Positions 22,965-33,591 of a stretch of DNA of 64,000 nt are shown piece after piece; positions within the stretch are counted from its first letter, which is position 1; each line of letters opens with the position of its first letter. Position numbers and translations under genes: made by a program. Below the pieces are notes generated by a model. The model searched no databases and was not told the origin of the DNA. It saw nothing but the letters and a program-made list of their open reading frames with translations. Where the stretch lies: the NCBI GenBank assembly GCA_964019135.1, contig OZ025256.1, positions 310,001 to 374,000 on the forward strand, written 5' to 3'. Source of the stretch: Arenicola marina. Lineage: Eukaryota > Annelida > Polychaeta > Arenicolidae.

Positions 22965-25454
22965 GCGAGCGAAGCGAGCTTCTATAGCAACACACATGTA
23001 TATAAAAAAATAAAAAAAATGAAATTTCATATGTCCATGCGATTGAAAAACCGTGACCACATGAGCGATAATACAGGTCCCTCACAGATGAGCGATAATA
23101 CCGGTCCCTCAGGCCGATTTTTCGGACTGTGTCGGAATTGAACCTGAATTGAACACTCTCGCAGTTAGGCGGCGCGTCAATTCGAACTGCCGGGTGGGAC
23201 GTAACGCTTCGTCCGCACAATTATGACACTTCGAATGCGATTTAGATGACTGAGAAACAACCGATTGGGCGAATGTTTTAACGACTAGGTGATTAAACCA
23301 TATCATCTTCAGAAAACTGCCTAAGATACAAATAGCACATATTGCTTTTTGTCCAAGCTTTCCCAGGTTTTCCGAACTTAATTGTCCTTGACAAATTAAC
23401 TGCTGGTTCGATTACCAGGCTTTGTATATTTACATTGTCTGGTCCGGGTAGCATGAGCCTTTCTCGGATTGAACAATTGAATTGTCAGTCAACAGGCTAA
23501 GTTTCACTGACACTTCGAGTGTTTAAATTGGCCTAACGAATGATGGATACAGCTTCAGCTCCAAAGACGAAATAAGCTTAGGTACGTTAACATTAAATAA
23601 CACATTATTTTTCACTGGTACCTTTTGACAGTCATCGCAGCACACATCCCTGTCACACAAGCACCAGATGATAGATCTGTCAGGGCAAGGTCCAACTCAC
23701 TGTCAATGTTTTAAGCTTCAAGTATGGAAAGCTTGTATGTATGACTATGTAAAGTGTGTTATTTGAAAAAAATGTATATGACTTATATGCACATGACAAG
23801 TTCTTCAATTTACATCTTTCTCAATCAAGAATACCAGTTGGATTTCTTTTCCTTGGTCGGTTAACTTTATTTTAAAACCCAGCTAGAATAGACTAGAATT
23901 GTTTTTCTTTGGTTGGTTAGCCTTCCACTGTATTTTTTTAAAAACCTGACAAACTAAAGAAAAAAATATAACTAATAAGTTAAAGAAAAGGTAATTCACA
24001 AAAACCTACCCAATATATAGAGAGACACTGAGTCTTTTTTTGTTATAAAAACACTAAGTGAGAAGAAAACAAGCCAACTCATGAAGCCAAAAAAACAGAA
24101 CAGGGCCATTCATTGGGTAAAGCTGGTCAACAAAAAAAACGCAATGAAGCAAGACAAGTGCCATCAATTGAGGAAAAGTCTAGGCAAAAATAATTGCATT
24201 TGCAGAATTTTCTGCTTTGTTGGCCTGGAATTTATTTCCATGATTGCGGTCATTTTGCACAGTTTTAAAACCAAAACTTTGTTTAAGAAAACTCAGAGTA
24301 CGTCTAGCCAAAGAGAAACATTTTTTTTTCTCCAAAAATGAATGAATGAAAAGTGTGAAGAAACAAACCATTGAACAGTTGAAACCAAAAAACTACACAA
24401 ACAGGATATTGAAGCAAGAAAAACCCCATTAATTAGGGAAAAGTCAATAAAAACAAACAATTACATTTGCAGCATTTATGTGCCTAAACACATGCATGTC
24501 CATAAAATATTGAATTCTTTACCAACGCTTTTTTCAGAGGGCATGCATGCTTTCGTGCATTTTTTCATTGACCAGTTACTTTTTGTAGTTACAGAAACAA
24601 AAAAACTGATAGACTAATGAAACCAATAAGCTTAGCTGAAAGTTAAAAAGCAAAAAGTATGCAGTTCACAAGAATTAATTAAATATAACTTTGTGAAGAA
24701 AAGCTATTGAAGCTAAAATATGTCCAAAAAAGGGCATTGAAGCAAAAAACAACAGTTTCTGAAGAACAGTCAAGAATTTTTTTTTTATTTCGGCATTAGA
24801 TTTAACCAGGATTAAGCTGCATTTGTTGTGAAATAACTGTCAACCTTTCAAAGGTAGACATGCTTTGATTACCTCAAATAAAGGGCAGTGTATGTTCCAG
24901 AACAAGAAGCTCAAACTCATCAAATACATGCATAGATCTAGTTTATATTATAGATCTACATCTGATAATTCCATGTAAAACCAATAATGTACCACATTTT
25001 TGCAGTAGGCCTAGATCAATTAACTGTATTCAGTCACCTCTATATTTAAGAAATTTAAAGTTTGAGTGATTTTCAATGCGTGATCTGTCTTTTATTATTT
25101 AACAGCACCTCAAATCAGTCAAATGCTCCTTTCTCACGGAAATGAGCTGTGTTAAAGCATATATTGCTGCATTTTCATATATAGATTTATCATTTAGTCG
25201 GAGGAGGGTTATTTTTTTCAACTGTTTTCAAACCAATGTTAACTTACGAGTTACGGTATGTATGGATCTATTTTTTTATAAGTTGATCCAGCAGTTTAAT
25301 TTAATTAATTTAATTGGGTATATGTTGATTTATAGTAACTTTAAACGCAGTATAACATATACCATAGCATAGGCATAAATGCATTCCTTCCTGATATATA
25401 TATTATGTAATATTAAAAATATTTTCTCACATCTGATGATCTAACTTCGCTCGC
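22965..25454. mobile_element. 2.5-kb insertion splitting the minisatellite
   Basis: The minisatellite stops after CATTGATA at 22964 and resumes with ACTGAAAGG near 25482, which is the next expected phrase of the same unit. The intervening DNA starts GCGAGCGAAG (22965-22974) and has the inverse CTTCGCTCGC at 25445-25454, followed by 26-27 bases of extra sequence. Apart from short chance frames it is AT-rich, with three diverged copies of a motif like TTGAAGCAAGAAAAA ... GGGAAAAGTCAA. No transposase is visible. It may be a non-autonomous DNA element, or just local rearrangement. Confidence 0.4.
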
Positions 25455-25469
25455 AATTTAGGTGACACC

Positions 25470-25740
25470 TATACATATTAACTGAAAGGTATTAAGATAT
25501 TGAAAGGTAACGAATGATATATCGTTCATAAGATTGAAAGATATCATTGATGCGAGTAGGAAATGAATGGTATATCATTGATAATTGAAAGGTATTACAA
25601 AATTGAAAGGTAACGAATGATATATCGTTCATCAGACTCAAACGCATCACTGACGCTTGTAGGCAGTGAATGCTATATTATTGGTCAATTGGAAGGTATG
25701 AATGATATTGAATGATAATGAACGATATATCACTCATGCA
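25470..25740. repeat. Minisatellite, right part of the split array
   Basis: This has the same phrases as 22186-22964: AACTGAAAGGTATTAAGATA, GGTAACGAATGATATATCGT, and TGTAGGCAGTGAATG. Confidence 0.9.
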
Positions 25741-26062
25741 TTTTTGTAAGGGCGTGTGTGTATATCGCAAACATGAAACGGTTGAACCGCAAGTGACATC
25801 ACGTATGATATGTCAACTGGTTGGGTAACTCAATGGACACATGTGAAACAAAAAAGGTCAAATTCTGTAAGTTATATACTTCAGCCGTCGTCGAGTTTGT
25901 TACATTCGTGTAATTTAAAAGACAACGAATAAGAAAGATGTAACTTTTTTGTATTCAATATAACATCAAGTTTATACTTTATGTCAAATGGGTGAAATAA
26001 ATATCATGTCACATCCATGTACTCAATAGTCAATCGCAAAAGTAAAAAGCCGTAAGTTTTGT
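25741..26062. other. Non-coding flank of the LTR element
   Basis: Nothing recognised. GTGT at 26063-26066 is the left copy of the target duplication of the element that follows. Confidence 0.6.
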
Positions 26063-26066
26063 GTGT

Positions 26067-27016
26067 TGTTAGGAAATGGAGTAAGAACAGGTGCATGCAT
26101 GTGAGTGATACGGCGTGTGAATGGGTGAGTGAATACTGTGGGCTGAGCGAGTACTACGGGGTGAGTGAATGATGGTGATTTTGTCAGTATTCCGAGGGAG
26201 TGGTGAGTCACACGTGACATTGGATAGGAGCCTTTGGGAGACGCATGGGGAGTGGTCTCTGGTATAAATAACAGAGCCCACAGGACACAGGCATGACACA
26301 AGACTCAGGACCAGCACCAGGAGGAGATGGACGGCGGAGGACATAGCTGGTGACAGCGGGGTCAGGACCGATCTCCGGGCTTTAGGTGTTGAAGCGTGGC
26401 TGCGTGGTTGGAGTGGTTGTGGGCGTCGTCGTGGTGGCTGGAGGCAGGCCTTAGGAGCCTGGTTTGCGGGCTGGTAAGCGTGGACACGTGGCGGAGCCTG
26501 ATCTGCGGGCTGGTAAGCGTGGACACGTGGCGGAGCCTGATCTGCGGGCAGGTATGCGTGGACACGTAGCGGAGCCTGATCTGCGGGCTAGTAGGCGTGG
26601 ACACGTGGCGGAGCCTGATCAGCGAGGCTGGTGTGCGTCGTGTGAGCATCAGTGCGTCGTGGGAGCATCAGTGCGTCGTGGGAGCATCAGTGCGTCGTGG
26701 GAGCATCAGTGCGTCGTGGGAGCATCAGTGCGTCGTGGGAGCATCAAGAGCGACGAGGGAGCATTATAAGAGTTCACTGTGAGAGGACATTTGGAGGTGA
26801 CTATGAACTGACTTGTTTATTGCGTTTGCTTACGCACTAAATGTATGAATCTGTATTGGTAGGGGGGAGGTAGGGATTTATAGTGTGATATAAACTGTGA
26901 CAATCTTTACCATGTCTTGTAAGTCATTTCCGCCGATACCATCTGCAGTCAACCTTTTTTTTTTTTTTTAAACACTTGTTATCGCCGTGGGGTATTTGTC
27001 CCTAGCAAGTCGTAAC
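26067..27016 (+). repeat. 5' LTR (950 bp)
   Basis: It starts TGTTAGGAAATGG and ends GTCGTAACA. It contains a 39-bp subrepeat (GCGTGGACACGTGGCGGAGC...) about five times at 26462-26640 and a 19-bp subrepeat (GTGCGTCGTGGGAGCATCA) about six times at 26642-26755. It matches the 3' LTR apart from scattered substitutions and one extra 19-bp unit or so. Confidence 0.95.
26263..26270 (+). promoter_or_regulatory. LTR TATA box
   Basis: TATAAATA in the context TCTGGTATAAATAACAGAG. The same box is at 33788-33795 in the 3' LTR. The expected start site is about 30 bases downstream, near the ACACAGGC/ACACAGAC stretch. Confidence 0.6.
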
Positions 27017-27021
27017 ATATA

Positions 27022-27037
27022 TGGTGAAGAATCCGGG
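27022..27037 (+). other. Putative primer binding site
   Basis: TGGTGAAGAATCCGGG starts five bases after the LTR end. The TGG start fits pairing with a tRNA CCA end, but I could not assign the tRNA. Confidence 0.4.
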
Positions 27038-27134
27038 TACTTTCTAGTGTTCTTTGTTGACTGTTGGCATTGGCGGAAGTGATATTGATTTGTGACCCGG
27101 TTACTTTGATATATTGGCATTTGTATTTACTGTG

Positions 27135-28740
27135 ATGGCGGATAAGTTGGATATTGGTGGTATGGGTCTTCAAGACCAGGAATGTGATTCCGAGGAGGGG
27201 GCAGGAACCCCATCGGATGAATTTCCTTTTGATAACAATGGGTCACTCGAGATCATAAAACTAGAGATGGAGCGGGAGGCTCAGCGGTACGAGCAGGAGG
27301 CTCAGCAGTACGAGCGGGAGGTTCGGTTGAGAGAGCTGGCGTTCGAGAGGGAAAAGGAAATAGAAAAAGAAAGATTCGAGAGGGAAAAGGAAATAGAAAA
27401 AGAAAGATTCGAGAGGGAAAAAGAAATGGAAAAAGAAAGGTTCGAAAGGGAAACAGAAATGTTCGAGAGGGAAAAGGAAATGAAGGCCATAGATATGGAC
27501 CGAGAGATCAGATTGTTAGCAGTAAAACGTGAAGCAATGGAACTAGAGAGAGAAACGTCGGAGTTGAGGGGGAGTCCCAACGTAGAAGGTGTAAGGCGAG
27601 AGTCTGGTTTCAGTGTGAATAGTGCTGTACATTTCGTGCCAAAGTTCAACGAGAATCAAATTGATCAATACTTTCAGGGTTTTGAAAAGGTGGCTAATTC
27701 ATTACATTGGCCGGAGGCGTTTTGGGCTGTGTTACTTCAGACTCAGTTGAAGGGTAAAGCTATGGAAGTCTATGCCAGTCTTAATGTGGACGACTCTAAT
27801 AACTATAGCTTTCTCAAGCGTAAACTACTCGAAGCCTATGAGGTGGTCCCTGAAGCTTACAGGCAGAAATTTAGATCGAGCAGAAAGGATGGAAGGGAGT
27901 CGTACATGGAATTTGCCAGAAGGCAGGAAACTCTATGTGAGCGATGGTGGCAGTCCAGGAGAGTCAAAACCTTAGAAGAGTTACAACAGGTAATGTTGCT
28001 TGAGCAGTTCTTAGATTCGTTGCCAGCCGCTGTGCGTGTGTATATAGCTGAAAAGACTGTGTCTTCGTTGAGAGAAGCTGCAATGTTAGCTGATGAGTAT
28101 GAGTTAATCCAGAAATCTGTAAATATCCCCCGCCGCAAGCAGTATCAGAGGCCAGCATATGATGACACTAGTGCACGTCGTTCTGACAGGGATAGCTCAC
28201 AAAGGGGCAATCAGCAACTCGTTAAACAGCCAAGCAGGAGCGATCCTTATCCGAGTGACAGCAGAGTGTGCTATCATTGTTCACAACGCGGTCACTTTAG
28301 ACGAGATTGTCCTAGGCTGAAGAACAATAGGTCTGGTCCAGTCGCGCTGGTAACTACTCAACGCAGTGAGTTCCGACCAGTGGAGTTGAGCTGCGACCCG
28401 TTGAGTCGTAAAACTGTTGACAAAGGCGTGTCGGCACAGACTAATTGTGATATCTCTGCAAACATTGCTCGGTTTACGGAAGCAGCCGAGATATCCTCGT
28501 GTGAGCAGGTAGAGAGCCCAGTTCAGGTCAAGGTATTCAGAGATACAGGTGCGGCCTGTTCATTGCTCATGGAAGGAAGTATGCCAGATAAATTGTTGAA
28601 TCAAACCAATGTGTTGATACGAGGTGTCACTGGGGAGTGGACTTCGGTCCCATTAGTGAGTGTGCACTTGAAATGCAGTCACCATGTGGGTATGGCTATA
28701 GTAGGATTGGTGCCAAAAATTCCTATTAATGGTATAGACT
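27135..28740 (+). pseudogene. gag-pro: Gag and protease of the gypsy element, interrupted by a LINE
   Basis: The start is taken as ATG 27135 (MADKLDIGG, context GTGATGGCG); a longer frame begins at 27114. In order (numbered from 27114): a highly charged coiled coil at about residues 45-130, made of repeats like EREKEIEKERF; a capsid-like region at about 170-330 (YFQGFEKVANSLHWPEAFWA, LKGKAMEVY, LLEQFLDSLP); one CCHC zinc knuckle CYHCSQRGHFRRDC at about 386; and an aspartic protease with DTGAACSLL at 477. The protease is cut at 28740 by the poly(T) of the inserted LINE; the frame runs on to 28880 only through LINE sequence. Its missing end (LLGND) lies beyond the LINE at 32282. Gag would form the particle; this copy could still make Gag but not an intact protease. 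Confidence 0.9.
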
Positions 28741-31700
28741 TTTTTTTTTTTTTTTTTTTATTGCTTTCAACAGAAATACACATCAATGAGCACAGAGAGA
28801 TACATCAATCACACACACACATTCTTAATGTAAGTCTAGGGATTAAGAGAAAAAAAAACAAAAGCAAAAACAAAGTATAGTATCAGGGACTGTCGTCTGT
28901 CTCATTTGGTGGCGGTCGAGAAGAAATTTGTTCATTGAAGGCTTGCCATTCCGGTCTATTGTTACTATAAAGAACTTCTGCCATGTGCTCGCTGGCTACA
29001 TGAGTTTTTAGGGTATTAACAAAAGACGTTGTGGATATAGTACTACAATTGTTAAGCATTAATCCATATAAAAACCATTTCCCTACTAATATAGTGAGGT
29101 TGATATACAATTGATCCGTCCGTTCTAACAACGGTACTCCAAAAATTATATTAGGTAGAGACAGCGGACTCTTAATTTGCACAAATCGTTCGATGTTTTC
29201 CCAAAACGGTCTGACCTTAATACAGTGATAAAACAAATGTTCTATTGTTTCCATGTTTCCACATAACCTACACTGTGCAGTATTGCTTAATTTCCATTTA
29301 GCCAGGTTATATCCGCAGGCAACAATTCTATTTAAAACCTTATATTGGAAGCTTTGCAATCTTGTGCTTCGAGTAATTTGCTGTGGTAGGGAAAAAATTG
29401 TTGCAAAGTCAGCATCATGAAGGTAAGGGAACTGTTCAATCCATTTCGCGATGGAGGAGGGAGGCTTCTGGAATCTCGCTATTAAACAGTCATACACCCA
29501 CCGGTTTGATAACCCGGCTAGCAGTTGTCCATTACACATTATATTCCCTCGTGGGATAGAAACTTTAATAACTAAGTTATCTTTTTCCATTATATGGCGA
29601 TATTTGTAAATCCAGATTTTTGGTATCGCGTGAATAATACTGTTATGGAGCATCACATCAATATAAATATTGTACCTATCCCGTAAATCAGATACACTAA
29701 TTATTTCGCCTTCGACATTCCAAAGGTCGCCTACGGTTTTTATACCGGCATGTTCCCATTTCACATAAATACCATTATTGTGTTTGCTTGCAATATCCTT
29801 ACCAATTAATATAAATTTGTTACGCCATAAATGCTCGTCCCGGATCGATTCCGCTTCAGGTTCGCGACAGTGGAAAGAGTACCACTTTTCTAACATTTGC
29901 TCATAAAAAAGGCTTTTTGGTTTTGAAACAAATTTCATTGCCAACTTGCTGGTTAGTTCGTCTGGCGTCACTGTAAGAAGCTCGAAGGCTAACACATTAC
30001 CAGTACAATTAGTCGTCAGCAATCTTTTTATCCACATTACCCTCTGGCTACATATAATAGATTCAAAGTGAGGCATCTTCAGGCCCCCGTACTTATAATC
30101 TGACACGATGGTACTTTTTTTCACTTTTGCTGGTTTCTTATTCCACAAGAAGCTTACAATCTCTTGATCTACTGCTTGAATAAAGCTCGATGGTACATAT
30201 ATCATTGAGGTTGCATACGTTAGCTGACTGATCGCCAAACTTTTCAAGACAGTAATTTTACCTCTCAGGGATAGTGATCTTGAAGACCATATTTGCAAGA
30301 TTGTTTTAAATTTTCGAAACCTTTCGTCAAGATTCTTTGCAGACATTTCATGCAAATCTTTACAGAAGTATATACCAAGAGTTTTGAACACTGGTCCAGC
30401 AGGTTGTATATCATACAAGTTCTGTGCGATAGGTTTGTGGTTTGTGTTACCAAGGTAAAAAATACGTGTCTTGGTCCTGTTTAACTTTAAACCAGAGCAC
30501 AAGGCAAATTTGTCTAAGATATGTAATGCAATGCTTAACGACTTTTGATCTTGCAGAAAGAGAGTGGCGTCATCCGCAAGTTGGGTTATTTTAAATTCGG
30601 TATTCCGGATAGCAATACCGTGTATATCTTTGGTTTGTCTTATTTTTATAGCCAGTGTTTCGACAACTAAAATGAAGAGAAGAGCGCTTATGGGACAGCC
30701 TTGCCTTATGCCCCTCGTTACGGTAAAGAACGCCGTTGATATGTTATTATTCATGCAGCAGGAAGTTATGTTTGAGTATATTAGCTTGATCCAAGTGCGA
30801 TAATAAGGCCCAAAATTCATTTTTTCCAAAACTCTGTGTAAAAGGGGCCACGTTACCTTGTCGAATGCCTTTTCAAAGTCTAGCAGTACAAGTAGGCCTT
30901 CACGGTTTTCTAAACTGGTGTATTCCATGATATCTGCGATAGTCCTAATATTCCGTCCGATATATCGCCCCCTTATGTAACCGCATTGGTCCGTACTTAC
31001 TACCTCTTGTATGACAACCTGGAGTTTCTCAGCTAAGGCTTTTGTTAAAATTTTATAATCCGTATTCAGCAGACTCAAAGGTCTCCAAGAAGTTACGTAT
31101 CGTAAATCTTTTCCAGTTTTGGGGATCAATGTAAGGACACCTCTCCTTTGTTCTATGCTTAATGACTTTTTATCAAGGGCATACAAAAGGCTATCTAGTA
31201 CAAGATCCTTGATTTCCGACCAAAAAAACTTATAGAATTCACATGATAATCCATCACTCCCTGGGCTTTTGTTATTTTTCATGTTTTGGAGAGCTTTTGC
31301 AAAGGCATTATATGTTAGGTCTTTATCGCAATGGTCTCGCGATTCTGGTGTTATTGTTGGTACATCGTGGCATAAGAAGAAGTCGGAATATGAGTCTATT
31401 TCATCTGGAGTTCTATTATCGGTATAGAGTTGTGAGTAGAATTTCAATTGCTCTTTCAGTATTAGTTCAGGTTCCGAAACTAGGCAATCGTTGCTATCAA
31501 AGAGGGCGGTAATATGTTTGAGAGTGCTTCTCTTCTTTTCCATATTTAAGAAGTATTTTGTGTTTCTTTCATCATTTTCAATTCGTACCGCTCTTGCCCT
31601 AACCAATGCACCCTGGGCTTCATACATTTGGAGATCTTCATACTGTCGTTGTAAGAACATCATTTCATCGGTAGTTGTGCCCGTTTGATCCTGCTTTAAC

Positions 31701-32281
31701 TCTAAGCTATTCAGTCGTTTTACTAACTCATCTTTTCTGTTACGTTCACTTTTGGTCTTAAACTTACTATAGCTGATACTTTTACTTCTGATTTCACACT
31801 TGATTACATCCCAAACCAATCCTTTATCATTAGTGCTGGCATAACGGATTTTGCATTCCGCTATACACCGTTTTATGGATTCAACATAGCTTTGATCACG
31901 CAGTAGAGAAACATTAAATTTCCAGAATCCTCGCCCGCTTTTTGGTACCCCGGTTGGACTTAATGATAACTGAATACTTGAATGATCTGAAAATGCTCTG
32001 GTTCGTATATCTACATCACTTATAAAATACCCCAGTTGGGCAGATGTGAGAAAATAATCAATTCTAGAGTACACCATCCCCAACTTCGTTTTTTGTTTAT
32101 GGGTAAATCTTTTGGCAGTGGGATTTCGGACCCGCCAAATATCGTTCAATTCATAATCTTCCATCAAATTTAAGAGACACTTCGTGTATTCTGTGGGTTG
32201 TTCTATTTTACCACCGCGCTTGTCAACTTGCGGATTTAAACATATATTAAAATCTCCTCCAATTATTATATTTTGATCGCC
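28741..32281 (-). mobile_element. Tx1/L1-like LINE, 5'-truncated, nested in the protease
   Basis: On the minus strand it ends in a 19-base poly(A) (poly(T) at 28741-28759). A 14-bp target duplication AATGGTATAGACTT lies at 28728-28741 and 32282-32295. Poly(A) tail, long variable duplication and 5' truncation are hallmarks of target-primed insertion by L1-group elements. The 3' UTR is about 120 bases. Confidence 0.95.
28883..32281 (-). CDS. LINE ORF2: endonuclease C-terminal part and reverse transcriptase
   Basis: Open for about 1130 codons with no stop up to the truncation point, so the original start is lost (first internal Met codons at 32167). Order: the GGDFN motif of the APE endonuclease just inside the truncation, then SRIDYFL and SDHSSIQLSL; a linker; the RT with SPGSDGLSCEFYKFFW, LLVLLDFEKAFDKV, RQGCPISALLF and the catalytic LADDATLFL; the L1/Tx1-type C-terminal part (SFLWNKKPAKVKKS, YGGLKMPHF); and a Cys-His cluster CRLCGNMETIEHLFYHC. 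The protein would prime reverse transcription at a nick. Because the endonuclease N-terminus is missing this copy is dead, but the rest is uninterrupted, which suggests a fairly young insertion. Confidence 0.93.
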   Translation of the reverse strand, partial: GDQNIIIGGDFNICLNPQVDKRGGKIEQPTEYTKCLLNLMEDYELNDIWRVRNPTAKRFTHKQKTKLGMVYSRIDYFLTSAQLGYFISDVDIRTRAFSDHSSIQLSLSPTGVPKSGRGFWKFNVSLLRDQSYVESIKRCIAECKIRYASTNDKGLVWDVIKCEIRSKSISYSKFKTKSERNRKDELVKRLNSLELKQDQTGTTTDEMMFLQRQYEDLQMYEAQGALVRARAVRIENDERNTKYFLNMEKKRSTLKHITALFDSNDCLVSEPELILKEQLKFYSQLYTDNRTPDEIDSYSDFFLCHDVPTITPESRDHCDKDLTYNAFAKALQNMKNNKSPGSDGLSCEFYKFFWSEIKDLVLDSLLYALDKKSLSIEQRRGVLTLIPKTGKDLRYVTSWRPLSLLNTDYKILTKALAEKLQVVIQEVVSTDQCGYIRGRYIGRNIRTIADIMEYTSLENREGLLVLLDFEKAFDKVTWPLLHRVLEKMNFGPYYRTWIKLIYSNITSCCMNNNISTAFFTVTRGIRQGCPISALLFILVVETLAIKIRQTKDIHGIAIRNTEFKITQLADDATLFLQDQKSLSIALHILDKFALCSGLKLNRTKTRIFYLGNTNHKPIAQNLYDIQPAGPVFKTLGIYFCKDLHEMSAKNLDERFRKFKTILQIWSSRSLSLRGKITVLKSLAISQLTYATSMIYVPSSFIQAVDQEIVSFLWNKKPAKVKKSTIVSDYKYGGLKMPHFESIICSQRVMWIKRLLTTNCTGNVLAFELLTVTPDELTSKLAMKFVSKPKSLFYEQMLEKWYSFHCREPEAESIRDEHLWRNKFILIGKDIASKHNNGIYVKWEHAGIKTVGDLWNVEGEIISVSDLRDRYNIYIDVMLHNSIIHAIPKIWIYKYRHIMEKDNLVIKVSIPRGNIMCNGQLLAGLSNRWVYDCLIARFQKPPSSIAKWIEQFPYLHDADFATIFSLPQQITRSTRLQSFQYKVLNRIVACGYNLAKWKLSNTAQCRLCGNMETIEHLFYHCIKVRPFWENIERFVQIKSPLSLPNIIFGVPLLERTDQLYINLTILVGKWFLYGLMLNNCSTISTTSFVNTLKTHVASEHMAEVLYSNNRPEWQAFNEQISSRPPPNETDDSP

Positions 32282-33441
32282 AATGGTATAGACTTGCTGT
32301 TAGGAAATGATTTGGCGAGTGATCGTGTAATTGTAAGACCGATTGTCATTGATTGCCCAAAAGAGGAATCTGGAACTGAGGACATTGGGTGCCGGTTTCC
32401 TGGTGTTTTCCCATGTTGTGTGACCACAAGGGCGGCTGAGCGCGAGGCCCAAGAGGCTCTGTTTACAGGTCAAAAGCAGTTAGAGCATTCAGGACAGGAG
32501 GATCCGTTAGCTTTGAGCGGTACCTTCTTTACCAGTTTACGGTCCTCCCATTCGGCCTTAAGAATTCAGGGGCGACTTTCCAAAAGTTAATGAATGCGGT
32601 GATTCAGAATGATCCAGAGTGGTCCTTAGAGAATTGCGTAATCTATATTGATGATTCGTGTTTGTACGAGAATAGATGGCTCAGACACTTGCAAATGATA
32701 CGAGAGTTCCTTGTAAGAGTTCGTAAAGCAGGATTGACTATCAATTTAGCCAAATGTGAGTTCGGTATGGCTCAAATCAGCTTCGTTGGACATGTAATTG
32801 GTCGAGGTCGTGTTGCTCCTAGGGATGTTAAAGTGCGGGACATAGCACGGTTTCCGTCTCCTAGGAACCGACGGGAGATTCGCCGGTTTTTGGGCATGGT
32901 TGGGTTCTACCGGAAATTTGTACCAAACTTCGCTGTTGTCGCCTTACCTATGACTAATCTCTTAAAGAAAGGTTCTCGTTACGCTGGGTCTGATGAATGT
33001 GAGGTTGCTTTTGAGTCTCTTAAAGCTGTGCTAACAACAGGACCCGTATTGAAGGCTCCTGGATTTGACAAACTGTTCCGGATTGCAGTTGACAGTTGTG
33101 ATACTGGAGTAGGAGGAGTGTTGTTGCAGGAAAATGCGGATGGTCTTGAATTACCAGTGGCTTACTTCTTACGGAAACTAAATCCGGCTCAGTTAAAGTA
33201 CTCCACGATTGAGAAAGAATTGTTAGCATTGTTGTTGACTTTGCAACACTTTGAATTGTATCTGAGCAATCAGCCAACAGTGGTGTATAGTGACCATAAC
33301 CTGTTGGTCTTTTTATCCAAGTTGAAGAATGCAAACAGGCGCTTAGTGCGGTGGGAGCTATATCTGCAGCAATATGATTTAGATATCAAACATACTGCAG
33401 GTAAATTGAATGTTTTCGCGGATGCTTTTTCTAGATTGTAA
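32282..33441 (+). pseudogene. pol: Protease end, partial reverse transcriptase and RNase H of the gypsy element
   Basis: The first frame (to 32590) carries the protease end GIDLLLGNDLASDR and a linker. It then loses coding sense, while the next frame picks up with YQFTVLPFGLKNSG and continues from 32590. The RT part before this, including the first catalytic Asp, is missing, so the junction is a deletion plus a frame change. The second frame has the catalytic YIDDS (residues 19-23), GHVIGRGRV, RRFLGMVGFYRKFV, RNase H signatures AVDSCDTGVGGVLLQ, STIEKELLALL and YSDHNLLVFL, and ends at FADAFSRL. Only 150 bases remain before the 3' LTR, so there is no integrase. Replication would need help from an intact relative. 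Confidence 0.9.
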
Positions 33442-33591
33442 GCGTAGTGGTTCGTCAAGTGATCCATGACTTATGGCATATGTATCAACTTGTGTTTGAT
33501 CTCGATGTCTAAAGTTTTGGGCTCGATCGTAAGGTATTCAGTTTCGCTGTGAAAATAATCGCCGATTATTTTTGTTTTAAGGGGGAGGGAT

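Noticed and set aside
23330..23430. tRNA-like B box GGTTCGATTACC
   Set aside because: No A box at the right distance and no acceptor stem could be paired.
26464..26840. Repeat-rich frames (RAGKRGHVAEPDL, SASWEHQCVVGA) in both LTRs
   Set aside because: They lie wholly in LTR subrepeats; frames differ between the two LTRs and carry no domain.
27302..27649. Minus-strand frame rich in SFSLSNLSFSI
   Set aside because: Antisense of the gag coiled-coil codons.
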